A DNA stretch of 34,823 bases from Branchiostoma floridae (GCF_000003815.2 NC_049981.1:7212535-7247357), one strand, 5' to 3'. Shown: positions 1-9,933, counted from the first letter of the stretch. Notes: generated by a model not told the origin, from the letters alone. Numbers and translations: made by a program.

Positions 1-115
1 AAAGGCAACAAGGGTCGTTGAAAATTTGATCCGTGTACATCACTGTGTTGGAAGAAAGTTGAGCATTGTACTTTGGTTACTACCAACACAGATGATTTTC
101 CATGATAATAAAGAT
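1..115 (+). mobile_element. Penelope-like element 3'-end fragment (probable)
   Basis: The stretch with GTGTTGGAAGAAAGTTGAGC followed by CTACCAACACAGATGA resembles the 3' flank of the Penelope-like copies at 25373-25885 (GTGTTGGAAAGAAAGTTTAG, then CTACCAACACAGATGA). No coding remains. The family assignment rests on that internal comparison only. Confidence 0.5.
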
Positions 116-188
116 ATACTTTAGTATTATGTAATCATTATTCATTTATTCATTATACATAGACAGTTACAGTACAATATATACTTAC

Positions 189-314
189 TATTTCGTGTAC
201 GGACTTGCTGAAAGCGTCGTCTTCACTGAGGATGAGGATGATGATAAGAGCCATGTAGATGTGGTGGGAACTTCTGTCTGCTACGTGGTACAGGGTTTGG
301 AGGATGGGTAATAC
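189..314 (-). CDS. DYM: DYM coding exon, [10 protein letters not shown] block (last one in window)
   Basis: 126 nt, phase 0 at both ends, acceptor TTTCTGCAG, donor GTAAGTATAT. It encodes [20 protein letters not shown], then [19 protein letters not shown], one of the strongest dymeclin matches. The remaining exons are off the left end. A decayed duplicate of its 5' half lies at 401-470. Confidence 0.94.
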
Positions 315-3300
315 CTGCAGAAACATGAAAAACATCCTGATGACCGAATTTGCAAGTGCAACAGTACCATCTAGCAGTTTTTGTAGGTACTGCAAGCCTT
401 ATGATAATGAGAGCCATGTAGATGTGATGGGAACTTCTGTCTGCTACGTTTGCAGGGTCTGTAGGATTGGTGTAGTACATGTACATGTAAAACACAAGTA
501 CATGTATCTAAAACACAAGTCAATGCAATGGCACCACCTAGCAATACTGCCGGGTACTGCACATCAGTTTACTGGAGCACAAGTTCTAGTAAGTTCATCT
601 TCCAACAGAGATGTGTGTATATCAAAAACAAGACGAAATTCTATAAAATATTCTAAAAACATTTTGATATTTTTGTTCTTAACAATGTTTTTGGAAAGCC
701 TATCTCATAATAGACAGATGTTCATATTTTTATATATATTGTTGTTTTATATATGTCACAGTGGAGATCACGATCCAGGAGAATCGCCGATCCTCCTAGG
801 AGAGATCGCGATCGGAGTTTCTCCTAGGAGAAACTACGATAGATATAAGAAACAGATCCCGATCGCAATCTGTACTAGTAGAATCGGCGATTCTCCTAGT
901 ACAGATTGCAATCGGGATCTCTCCTAGGAGAAACTCCGATCCAAACTCAAACGATGCTAAGATGTATGAAACAGCAATAATTTTTTTTATAAACAATGAT
1001 TTTATTCGGTATTAATGCAAACCTACTAACTCATTACCAACTACACTCAAGCCTACTTGTGTCACTTATAGTTATACAATGTTAACTTCACCGAAGACTA
1101 TCACACTTGAGTCACTTCTGCAACTTTACTCAAGGTACACTATAGTATATAGCATCACTTTCATGGTAAATTTCATGTGAGTATGTTTTCTGATAAAGTA
1201 ATTTCTGATAAAGTAATTTCTTTTAAAGTAGTGACAAAAATCTTATATGTGAAAGACACCAACAGGTGATATAGAATCATTTCACAACTTTGGAAGAAAA
1301 ATAACAACTGAAAAGTGATCAAAATGCCAAAATATCAATCACAGTTTCAAGATGTTACAGTTTCACTCCTATTACTCAGATCAGTACAATTTCACTTGTC
1401 AGACTTTAGTGTAGTTAACGTTGTAGAAGTGACACAAGTCTGGTATCCTTGAGTGTCATGTAGTTGTAAAAGTGACAATAGTGTAGTATCCTTGAGTATA
1501 GTTCTGGGAAAGACACAAATGTGGTAATGTTGAATATGCTGTTAGAAAAATGATGCTATATACTGTATGATAGTGTGGTTGCCTTAGTATAGTTGTAGTG
1601 ACACCAGTAGTGATGACACGAAAGAAGAAGAAGACCAGTATGATCTTGAGTATAGTAACTGTTGTAGAAGTGACAATAGTGAGGTAGCATTGAGTAGAAG
1701 TGTGCATTGAGTAAAGTTGCAGAAGTGACTCAAGTGTGGTAGTCTTTGGTGAAGTTAACATTGTAGAAGTACAGAAGTAGGCTTGAGTGTAGTTGGTAAT
1801 GAGTTAGTAGGTTTGCATTTGAAACTGAATAAAATCATTGTTTATAAAAAAAATTATTGCTGTTTCATACATCTTAGCATCGTTTGAGTTTGGATCGGAG
1901 TTTCTCCTAGGAGAGATCCCGATTGCAATCTGTACTAGGAGAATCGCCGATTCTACTAGTACAGATTGCGATCGGGATCTGTTTCCTATATCTATTGTAG
2001 TTTCTCCTAGGAGAAACTCCGATCGCGATCTCTCCTAGGAGGATCGGCGATTCTCCTGGATCGTGATCTCCACTGTGACATATATACTATATAAAAACAA
2101 CCAAAGCTTCTGTATTCAATGTTGACAACAAAAAACCATGATGTTTTAGTTCATTCTGCCACGAATAAATTCTCAAGAGTCTATCTCACAAGATAATATC
2201 CTCTAGATCTGAATACAAGACTAGAAGACATTCTATCAAAGAGATCTAAGACTTACCAAGGCTTCTATGTTTAATCTTGACAAGACAAAAGTCTTGAAGT
2301 GTTGGTTCCTATGTAAGAGTATGTACAACAGGAGGATAGTAGAGTCGTTGTTCAGCTGGCCACAGATGGCGTTATACAAGCTGGCAAACTTGATGTTGAA
2401 GGACGCGTCAATCTGGGCTTCAGTACTGGTCTCTGTGAAGTAGGAAAGGAATGTGTTTTTATTATATGCTGAACATTTTTGGTACAAGGTCTGTTTTGTA
2501 ATAGGATCATTCATATAGCCAAATTTTCATTGTCTCAGGCCACACCAAATTCATTTGTTGCTTCTCTAACTTTTTCATTAAAAAAAGTTGGGCTGACGGG
2601 TAAAAAAAATAAAAATAGATTCTTCAAAATGTCTGGGGTAAAGATATACACAAAAAAAACTGAGGCGTTTCATAAATTAATGGCACGTTTTATACAATGA
2701 ATCCCTTCCTTTGTTACAAATGTTCTGAATAAAAGGCATTGTTTTGAGACTGAAATTATGTTTATGTGGCACAGAATGGTAATATTTACAGGTTTGTGAT
2801 AGCAAAACCTGTATTTTTTTTTTCTCAGGACTTAAATTTTTTTTAATGAAAAAAAGGACAGGCAAATCCAAGAAGCAACAAATAAAATTGGTGTGGCCTT
2901 ATCAGCAAATTCAAGATTTAAGCCACACGCAAAAAATGAACTCTTCAATCGTTCATTCATTTGATCGTTTAATCCTTCATTTGTTCATTCATTTATTCAT
3001 TCATTCAATCATTCTTACTCACTCATTTATTCAATCTTGTATGCTTACCTGGAATATTTACAAATGAGATGAGTGCTTCTCTGTAAGGGTTTCTGGTGTC
3101 CTTGTCATTCCCACAGTGATTGGCTAAAACTAACAGCAGCAACATGCTCTGATTGGCTAACGCTGGGGTGTTGGCTATTCCATCCTCCGGGTGCCCACCC
3201 CCTCCTATACCTAACGTCAGAATCGTCCAAATTCCAGCTGGAAAAAAAAAAGAGAAATGTGTCAGTATCTAAAAGGCAGGCCAAAATTCAAGAAAAGAGA

Positions 3301-6300
3301 TGATACAAAGGTAAAATTATTAAACAGAAAACAGTCAAGCAAAGGNNNNNNNNNNNNNNNNNNNNNNNNNNNNNNNNNNNNNNNNNNNNNNNNNNNNNNN
3401 NNNNNNNNNNNNNNNNNNNNNNNNNNNNNNNNNNNNNNNNNNNNNNNNNNNNNNNNNNNNNNNNNNNNNNNNNNNNNNNNNNNNNNNNNNNNNNNNNNNN
3501 NNNNNNNNNNNNNNNNNNNNNNNNNNNNNNNNNNNNNNNNNNNNNNNNNNNNNNNNNNNNNNNNNNNNNNNNNNNNNNNNNNNNNNNNNNNNNNNNNNNN
3601 NNNNNNNNNNNNNNNNNNNNNNNNNNNNNNNNNNNNNNNNNNNNNNNNNNNNNNNNNNNNNNNNNNNNNNNNNNNNNNNNNNNNNNNNNNNNNNNNNNNN
3701 NNNNNNNNNNNNNNNNNNNNNNNNNNNNNNNNNNNNNNNNNNNNNNNNNNNNNNNNNNNNNNNNNNNNNNNNNNNNNNNNNNNNNNNNNNNNNNNNNNNN
3801 NNNNNNNNNNNNNNNNNNNNNNNNNNNNNNNNNNNNNNNNNNNNNNNNNNNNNNNNNNNNNNNNNNNNNNNNNNNNNNNNNNNNNNNNNNNNNNNNNNNN
3901 NNNNNNNNNNNNNNNNNNNNNNNNNNNNNNNNNNNNNNNNNNNNNNNNNNNNNNNNNNNNNNNNNNNNNNNNNNNNNNNNNNNNNNNNNNNNNNNNNNNN
4001 NNNNNNNNNNNNNNNTTTCTGTTTTTATTTTACTGTACTAGTAATTTGTTATCAATGTAACAAAGACTAAATATTCATTTGTCATTACATTTATAATAAG
4101 TGAATAGAACAAATTGCAAGTACAGCAGTACAATAAGGTTAGATAGCCAGGTAAGATATGCAAGGTAACAGTAACAGTAACTCAAGCAAGTGGATAGTAG
4201 ATGTAATATGGCATCAATTTTTAAACATTTCTGGTATTCTAAAAGATTTCTAAATAACAATTACATAATTTATAACCTCATCACCCAAAACAAGTTTCTA
4301 AAACTTAAAAGAAGGATTATCATCTGTGGCAGGAAACATCTTAATAAGGTCACACCAATTTAATTTCTTGTTTCACGGAGCGACAGGCCGAAAAAATAAA
4401 AATAAAAATTGTAAGATGGTTGGGGTTAAGATAAGGGCTAATCCAAAACATAAAGAATAAAAAGTTTTAAGCTTGAAAAAATTACAAAAACACTATTACT
4501 GTACAGTAACAGTACCTGTTTGTTGAAAATTACGAAAGTAGTGTCAGTTTTTATGTTTGTCCCATTCTTCATGAATGAAAAATATAACTGCAATAATAAT
4601 ACACACATTTTAAGGAGCTTATAATATAAAGGCCAATTTGCTATACCAGAAAGTTGGTGACTGGTTTCATTAATGGTGAAACTTTTCTGAGTGGTAATTT
4701 TTTTTTCTTCTGATTTTCCAAAAAATAGAAGCGAGCGAATCCATGAACCAATCAATTAAATTGGTATGCCTTAATTGTTAATAGCAAAAAGAAATCCGTC
4801 TCACCATTTTCCCTCAGCGAGGTAATCGTGCAGCACACTCTTGTAGGCTGCACGAGCAACAAACATCTGCACAGACAGCAGGACTAGTAATGTGTTGATG
4901 GCCTCTAAATGTAGGAGGTAGGTGAAATTCCTATGGGCAGGAAAAACAAAGAGGTCAGTTGACTAAAAGTCATGTCTACAGGCAAGAAATACAAAATTAT
5001 GAGTCTATGAAAATGAAGACATTTTAACTGCAGTCAAAACTGCACAAGACCACCACTCAGCTGCAGGGGACCAATAAAATCTGGTCTACTGTAAATGTAT
5101 TTAAGTTCGCGGGGATTTAATTTCGCTAGAAAAGGACTTTTCGCGGTGGTTTTCGCGGTAGCGCCAGGCACTGTAGTCTCTTACTGCGATGGAAAAATGT
5201 TCGCGGTGGTTTCAAGTTTGTGTTGAAGCGGCCACCGTGAAAACCGCGAAAATCAAACCACCGCGAAAGTTTCTGCATTTACAGTATGTGGACAGGTGGT
5301 CACTATAGACAGGATTGTAAATGTTTGTAAAATGATGTATTAACATTGCAGTAATTTTCAAAGAAGTTGAGGGATACCAAACTATTGTGTCATTTTTTAA
5401 ACAGAAATGCAATCCATTTTAACATGTGTCATAAAATTTCTTATAAATTTTAGGAACAGTTGCCAACATAACTTGCTATTAAGATGAAAATAGACAAAGG
5501 AAATTAAGAAATAATCATGACTCACAGGACAGGGATCTGTAACAGGAGTTGGATGATGGAAACTATCAATGTCTCTGCTAGGGGAGCACTGCTTTCACTG
5601 GAGTTACCTGGAGCTGGGAGGGGAAGTAACAACAAGAATTATAGCCATAACATGTCACATAAGGACTCACAGGAAGCTCGAAGATTCAGTATAAAATTAA
5701 GAAGCTGTTAGAATTACAATTTGATATAGTGTCACAAACATGCACATAAGCATACAGTACAACAGCTATGTTCAAGGTCCAAGGGTTCAAAACAGCTATA
5801 AATGACAACGACATCATTCAACATCAAAGAGATGACTTTACCATAAAATACATTATAACATTCCATAGTAAAAAGATCTCCAAGTATCTGATGCATTTAT
5901 ATTAGTAGTACAGTACAGGATATTTGTATTAAAACAGCCTGATACTTTAAAGTTATATAATGTTTGGCTTTTGCCATGCAGGGCTTTTGTGTGAAAAGTT
6001 ACAGATAGAAGACAACAAGCCCTTAAATGCTACAGAGACATACTCAATGAAAGTCAAGAGATCTGCTCTTGTCACCTTTTTTCTGTGCTGCTGTGACAGT
6101 GAAGTGTTTCAGGACCTTTTCCTCTGACATGATCTCGATAAAATGTTTACACAAACATCTGATGATAAACAGGGCGTTGTACGACTGCCAAACAAACACG
6201 TTACTGTGGAAGGAAACAAGGCAGAAATTCAAAACATCTGTTTTAAAAGTTTCAATGTACTACAGTTTCATCACTTTCATGATCATGGTTTTCACAGCAA

Positions 6301-7784
6301 TCATCATTATTGTAAAGAACATACCAGTAAATACATATATACTTATAAATACAAAATGTAGGGCGATGCTCCTATGTTTTATGCACGTATTAAAATTGAA
6401 ATCATTAACAGTCAAATATCAACTTTTACAGTTGCAAAAGTGCTTTAGTCTCATGGCTTCCATATCATTGTGACTAACCTGAGCTCTAACTTACTTGTTA
6501 ATTCGAGCAAAAGTGAAGTTGAAATGATGAAATACTAATTTTCAAGCACTTTCAATGTATCAAAACTTCATTTAAAACTTAAGCAAATGTAACATCTGAA
6601 AATACCCTTCGGACAGTATAAGAAGTGTAAACTGTTCCTTACTTCTCACACTGTGTAGACGTCTTGAGTTCTCCAGCTCTTCTGAGGAACACTCGGATCA
6701 GGGCACAGAAGTTCCCAGTCTGGGGATTGTTTTCCACTGTAACAATCACAGATGGCAGATTTTCACCCCTTCTACCGGACATAAAGATTTGCAGGAAGAG
6801 CCCATAGTCTGGTATCCAAACCTACTGTACTGTATTTTTTTAATGTACTTAAATGTTCATGGTTTTCACAGTGACAACTGTAACATGAACTGATCATTAC
6901 CAATAACAAATAATTCACTGACTTTTTTATGCACACCTGCTGCCATCGTGAGCATTTAGTTTTGAGAATAAGTTACATTTTCTCAGACCATGAAAGTTTG
7001 CTACCGAGAAGACAAAGTGAACTACAGTTTTATAGCTTCTGAGACTGAGTCTTTTTCTGTCCACTCCTCAAATATTTTGCATAGACAACAGAAGAGGCAA
7101 GTAATCCCCACAAAACAGCTTTATATAATATTTGGAGTCAGATGTGTGCAGGTTAAATGTGACAGGTTGTTCAGTGTAATATAACCAGCTGCTGCTATGC
7201 AGCATGCTGGTGAAGCTGGTATTTTATTCTGCAGGGCAGAAATGCCAGGCTATGTAGATACCAGGGCTCAAAATATTTTTGTCTGCGTACCTGCACAGGT
7301 GCAGGTAACATTGAAAACTACCTGCATCAGACAATTTTTACCTGCACCACTTTGAATTTAGGAAGTATGGATCATACTAAAATTGTTGAGGAACCATTGC
7401 TACCGGGTATATTTTCTTTTATACCTAATAGGCGTTAACAGTCAATGCAGCTAATAACAATTCACATGCACCTACATCATAGGACATTTATGTACAAAAC
7501 ACAGTACATTGTACATGGACCAGCGCACGTTAGGTGCAAGAAGACACCAGAAATACCTGCACAGCACCAATATTACCTAAGAAGCACTTACCTAGTGCTT
7601 TACATATAGGTTTTGTGGCATCCTCTAGCTGCCTGGCCTCGGGGGTACTGAGGGGGGTGGGGAGGGAGAAGGACAGCAGCTGGTTCCAGAACGGGTCGTT
7701 ATCGGAGATCGGCTCCTTCCCCGCCAGTCTCAGCAGATAGTCGTTGTTGGCGAGCTCCGTCATGCTACTGCTACCAACCCCCAT
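189..7784 (-). CDS. DYM: Dymeclin, 5' portion of gene (coding exons joined, partial)
   Basis: Dymeclin is a conserved peripheral membrane protein of the Golgi involved in Golgi organisation and ER-Golgi trafficking; human loss causes Dyggve-Melchior-Clausen dysplasia. Coding exons read on the minus strand: 7784-7592, 6736-6643, 6203-6076, 5607-5526, 4930-4805, (missing exon), 3237-3062, 2430-2257, 314-189, all with GT-AG borders and compatible phases. Recognisable family blocks are [13 protein letters not shown] in the first exon, [10 protein letters not shown] in the second, [20 protein letters not shown] in the third, [14 protein letters not shown], and [19 protein letters not shown] in the last. 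The start is MGVGSSS, a good N-myristoylation signal (Gly2, Ser6), which is also how vertebrate dymeclin begins. About 366 codons are visible; human dymeclin is about 669 aa, so the C-terminal part lies off the left edge. One exon of roughly 45 codons between 4805 and 3237 is absent, most likely in the gap 3346-4015. Confidence 0.93.
401..470 (-). pseudogene. Decayed duplicate of the adjacent DYM exon
   Basis: On the minus strand this segment repeats the 5' half of the 189-314 exon ([15 protein letters not shown] is still legible), but one base is missing relative to the exon at the LQTLYHV position and the TTTCTGCAG acceptor is not preserved. Similarity continues into the flanking intron (370-397 versus 532-566), so the whole unit is a tandem duplication of about 160 bp (241-397 and 401-566). 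It is probably not a usable exon. Confidence 0.75.
750..2086. mobile_element. Long foldback element made of CCTAGG-centred palindromes (copy 1)
   Basis: The left arm (about 750-1130) and right arm (about 1708-2086) are near-perfect inverted repeats, about 380 bp each, starting TATATGTCACAGTGG and ending CCACTGTGACATATA. The outer 200 bp of each arm is a chain of small palindromes (CTCCTAGGAG, GATCGCGATC). The inner part of each arm is AT-rich. The loop 1131-1707 carries degenerate repeats of a TAGAAGTGACA...AGTGTGGTA motif. No transposase ORF is present, so it is non-autonomous. The boundary falls in TATATA, so the target duplication (TA or TATA) cannot be fixed. It lies in a DYM intron. Confidence 0.85.
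1430..1760. repeat. Degenerate tandem repeats in the foldback loop
   Basis: Units of roughly 35-50 bp of the form GTTGTAGAAGTGACA(a/c)(a)AGT(g)TGGTA(t)CCTTGAGTA recur several times with substitutions. The same wording occurs in the second foldback copy (13640-14060), near 26335-26380 and at 31060-31240. Confidence 0.6.
2257..2430 (-). CDS. DYM: DYM coding exon, SLYNAI block
   Basis: 174 nt (58 codons, phase 0 at both ends) with a GTAAGTC donor. The in-frame acceptor is the second of two overlapping AGs (CACAGAG). It encodes [20 protein letters not shown], then [13 protein letters not shown] and [11 protein letters not shown], matching the vertebrate 'FQINFNSLY...LLLYTLLHQN' segment. Confidence 0.92.
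2537..2900. mobile_element. MITE with AGGCCACACCAAATT termini (copy 1)
   Basis: Terminal inverted repeats AGGCCACACCAAATT (2537) and AATTGGTGTGGCCT (ends about 2899) bound an AT-rich, non-coding 360-bp stretch in a DYM intron. A related copy is at 4346-4772. Confidence 0.65.
2945..3030 (+). repeat. Imperfect (TTCA)n microsatellite
   Basis: TTCATTCATTTG...TTCATTCATTTATTCATTCA is a degenerate tetranucleotide array. It lies in an intron next to the DYM exon at 3062-3237. Confidence 0.8.
3062..3237 (-). CDS. DYM: DYM coding exon following the gap
   Basis: The exon starts after a poly-T CCAG acceptor and ends at GTAAATATTCC. The 176 nt encode [15 protein letters not shown], then [17 protein letters not shown], then [10 protein letters not shown], collinear with vertebrate dymeclin. 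It needs one incoming base whereas exon 5 leaves two, so the unseen coding between them must have length 3n+2, consistent with a whole exon lost in the gap. Confidence 0.9.
3346..4015. other. Assembly gap (670 N)
   Basis: Run of N. By phase and protein collinearity at least one DYM coding exon (about 45 codons, between the AEG and AGIWT residues) should lie here. Confidence 0.99.
4346..4772. mobile_element. MITE with AAGGTCACACCAATTT termini (copy 2)
   Basis: Termini AAGGTCACACCAATTT and AAATTGGTATGCCTT are inverted repeats matching the ends of the 2537-2900 element. The interior also shares an AAAAATAAAAATA...GGGGTTAAGATA stretch next to the left end. It is non-coding and lies in a DYM intron. 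Confidence 0.6.
4805..4930 (-). CDS. DYM: DYM coding exon 5
   Basis: The acceptor TGCCCATAG and donor GTGAGA bound 126 nt. Translation gives [20 protein letters not shown], then [20 protein letters not shown], collinear with the 'EAI.T..V.LS.Q.F' helix of dymeclin. It exits with two bases (TG). Its downstream partner exon is not visible. Confidence 0.85.
5087..5286. mobile_element. TACTGTAAATG MITE (copy 1)
   Basis: 200-bp palindromic element from TACTGTAAATGTATTTAAG to TTCTGCATTTACAGTA. Internally it is rich in TTCGCGGTGG and its complement CCACCGCGAA. The same family is at 22919-23090, and a left end is seen at 32126. It is short, non-coding and foldback-capable, in a DYM intron. Confidence 0.8.
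5526..5607 (-). CDS. DYM: DYM coding exon 4
   Basis: This 82-nt exon lies between a CAGCTCCAG acceptor and a GTGAGTCA donor. With the incoming G it reads [19 protein letters not shown], then QLLLQIPVL, matching the acidic serine stretch and amphipathic helix of vertebrate dymeclin. It is short and easily missed because the dymeclin frame is not the longest one here. Confidence 0.85.
6076..6203 (-). CDS. DYM: DYM coding exon 3
   Basis: The acceptor is CTTCCACAG and the donor is GTGACAAG. The 128 nt encode [34 protein letters not shown] and a short lysine-containing tail. This hydrophobic helical block is one of the most conserved parts of dymeclin. Confidence 0.92.
6643..6736 (-). CDS. DYM: DYM coding exon 2
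   Basis: The acceptor TTGTTACAG precedes 6736 and the donor GTAAGG follows 6643. Entering with one base from exon 1, the 94 nt translate to [20 protein letters not shown] and then [11 protein letters not shown], collinear with vertebrate dymeclin. It exits with two bases (AA), which the next exon completes to Asn. Confidence 0.9.
7262..7577 (+). repeat. CAGGGC-ended dispersed repeat with GTGCAGGTA motifs (copy 1)
   Basis: It begins CAGGGCTCAAAATA and carries multiple ACCTGCAC/GTGCAGGT motifs. It is the reverse complement of a repeat at 17570-17877, with the shared block GAAGTATGGATCA clear in both. Its far end is truncated at about 7577, roughly 14 bp from the DYM exon 1 splice donor. Confidence 0.75.
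7592..7784 (-). CDS. DYM: DYM coding exon 1 (start codon)
   Basis: The ATG is at 7784-7782, seven bases inside an exon whose acceptor (TACTAG) lies just above 7791, so the 5' UTR is split by an intron. The exon encodes 64 residues plus one base and ends at a GTAAGTGC donor. It contains the family signature [18 protein letters not shown]. An ATG further upstream in the same frame lies in the pyrimidine-rich intron and was not used. Confidence 0.93.
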
Positions 7785-7859
7785 GGTGATCCTAGTATCA
7801 AGGTTAAAAAACAAAACAAAAAATGATTCTTTAAAGGTACATAGAAGGAATATTGTCAT

Positions 7860-8316
7860 TAGGGGTACCGGTACAAAACCATTCTTTTTTTTCTTGGACC
7901 AGTCCAGAAAAATCGGACCTGTAAAAAATCGATAGAAATTGAACAGATTACATCGGCAGGTATTCACCTGTATTGTGGCTTACCAGCCCAAGAAAATAAC
8001 AAGACCGAAGTAAAGGAGAGTTGATAGTCATTTTTACCAAGTTTCTACGGTCAAACTTGGTCGAAGTTAGTGTTGTTTACATGAAGATAGTATTTCAAAA
8101 CGTCAGCTTAAGTCACTAAACAGAATCCTTAGAAGCAAAATGGATTATTCATTCAATTTATTGTTTAGTGTATCGTCCATTAACAAGTTTTCACAGACAG
8201 CCAGTAAGGTCCAGGTTCAGGTCCGGACCTGGACCTGATCTTCTGGACCGGGATTGTACCTGGATTGTACCTGGACTGTACCTGGGCCTAAATTTTCTGT
8301 ACTGGTACCCACCCCT
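7860..8316. mobile_element. Terminal-inverted-repeat element AGGGGTACCGGTACA
   Basis: Begins AGGGGTACCGGTACA and ends TGTACTGGTACCCACCCCT, an imperfect terminal inverted repeat. The right part contains a GGTCCGGACCTGGACC palindromic cluster. It is non-coding and lies in the DYM 5' UTR intron. Confidence 0.55.
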
Positions 8317-9518
8317 GATTGTCAAATGATTCTTATCCTGTCCATGTCGAATTCCATCTGTAATTGTCCTTGTCTCTGTCAGAAGGGCTAGCCCTTTGTG
8401 AGACTAATAGTCACAGGCTACTTGGGCAGCCCTGGCTGTGGGTGCTGAACAGCCAAACCAAGAAATAAAAAAAATCATAGAAGGCATTGTTGTACAAGAT
8501 TCCCTGAGTCTCAGTAGAAGGTAGTTGTTGTTTCATTGATGAAGGTTGGACATCCAGGTAATGGGATACAAACTACTCAAACAACTGGATATGACTTTGG
8601 AAAATGTCAGACGGTATTTGCTTCCTTTCATCGGTGACCAGCACTTGAACCAAAAATATGAGTATGAATTGATATGAATTCACTGTTTGCTCCATCCTGC
8701 TACTTGTACTAGTACTTCTACCAACACCGGGTTGATTCTAGGGGCCAAACATGCTAAATGCCGACAGTCAAAGCACATTGTTTGTAAGCAGTAAATTTGG
8801 GAGAAGAATGCTTATTTTTTCAGGATACAGAGAAAAGATCACATACTGTGATCTCTATATGCATTTTCTTCATGTTATCGCAACTGTTTACTGAGTGAGA
8901 AACACATAGTAATTCATATTCCTAAGATTCTTTCTTAATTTCTTAAACCTTGCAAAACATATCACAGAATTTAGCTATCCAGCAGTGTGACAATTTGATA
9001 AAGAAATAGAAAAAAAAACATCTCGTGTTATGACATAAATAAAGATATTTATCATACCATAATGCATGGGAAGAATGGTTAGGCACACATCAAAGGTCAG
9101 AGTGAAACTTAACAGATTGTACATCAAGGGTTTCTGGGACCTTTCATTTTCATCAAAGCTCTTCAAAGTTCGGAAAAAAACTCAAGTTTATCATCATGAC
9201 CAGTGTTAATTTGAAGTACAAACATACCATCTACATAACAAATAGAAGTCTCCTTTGGGTTGTAAAATTAAAGGCGTTCAATTTTTGAAAGTCTAAACCA
9301 AGACCAGAACCCCTTCTTTCTTTAAAAGATTGTATCTGGCAACGTTTGCACAACATTGTTTCACGGTGACACATGACACTGAAAGTGAACTATTTTTCCA
9401 CTTGGAAAATTTTACCTCAAAATCAGACGACTACATTAAGTAAGACAGCCTATTTAAGTGAAATTTCACACTTCCTAGACCTATACATGTTCACAAGAGT
9501 ACCTAGTCAAAGACTCAC
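8317..9518. other. DYM 5' UTR intron, remainder
   Basis: AT-rich sequence between the element above and the putative 5' UTR exon. I see no supported coding or repeat structure here; the ORFs are short and unconvincing. Confidence 0.5.
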
Positions 9519-9660
9519 CTTAAAATTGCCTTTGTTTTCGTTAAAAATCGCTGAAAACCGAGAAAGGGACGATTTCCCAAGGCTTCAGACGGACATGTTC
9601 GATTTGACACGTCAAAATTGATTCACTTCCGGGTTGGGTCAAAGGTCAGGAATTCGCCAA
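9519..9660 (-). other. DYM: Putative DYM 5' UTR exon
   Basis: Because coding exon 1 starts at a splice acceptor seven bases before the ATG, an upstream non-coding exon is required. The best donor on the minus strand is AATTTTAAG followed by GTGAGTCT, placing the exon end at 9519, just inside the promoter-like region. The upstream limit is a guess. Confidence 0.45.
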
Positions 9661-9720
9661 ATATCGCGAGATTTGGTTGCGAGACCTGCGCAGTCTCTCT
9701 GCGCAGTAGGAAATCTTCCA
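9620..9720. promoter_or_regulatory. Divergent DYM/RCC1 promoter
   Basis: Within 100 bp are: ACTTCCGGG (ETS-like, 9625), GGGTCAAAGGTCA (DR1 nuclear-receptor element, 9636-9648), TCGCGAGA (9664-9671) and two identical CTGCGCAG palindromes (9686-9693 and 9699-9706, NRF1-type). There is no TATA box. This is a typical housekeeping bidirectional promoter composition, and it lies between the two predicted 5' UTR exons on opposite strands. The motif calls are by eye. Confidence 0.7.
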
Positions 9721-9817
9721 TTTTTCTAGGAAAGAGACCGACAACGTGTTCCTAAATTTCTACTAGATTTTAGCCCACTATTAACTTGTTTCGGCTGCAT
9801 TTAGTTATAGAATCAAG
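9712..9817 (+). other. RCC1: Putative RCC1 5' UTR exon
   Basis: The RCC1 start codon lies three bases after a splice acceptor (TTATTAG, exon starts 12833), so a non-coding first exon is needed. Just downstream of the promoter motifs, AATCAAG followed by GTATGTTG at 9818 is a good donor. The transcription start is not determined. Confidence 0.5.
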
Positions 9818-9933
9818 GTATGTTGTTCATTTATCTTGCAGGAACAGTTTGGGGGTATTTCAGGACGTTGTAGTCCGTTTTCTGACCAAAAAACTGCGTC
9901 GCACTTGCTCGAGTCGGCAAGGGAAATGAATGA

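Noticed and set aside
259-927. 222-codon plus-strand open frame
   Set aside because: It overlaps the DYM exon antisense, its decayed duplicate, and the palindromic foldback arm; composition and content are not protein-like.
750-2086. CRISPR-like array of short repeats
   Set aside because: The repeated words are palindromic modules inside inverted arms without regular unique spacers, in an animal genome.
7785-7967. Upstream in-frame extension of DYM exon 1 giving a longer N-terminus
   Set aside because: The extension reads through a pyrimidine tract and a splice acceptor just before the ATG, and the family N-terminus is MG with a myristoylation signal, as found at 7784.
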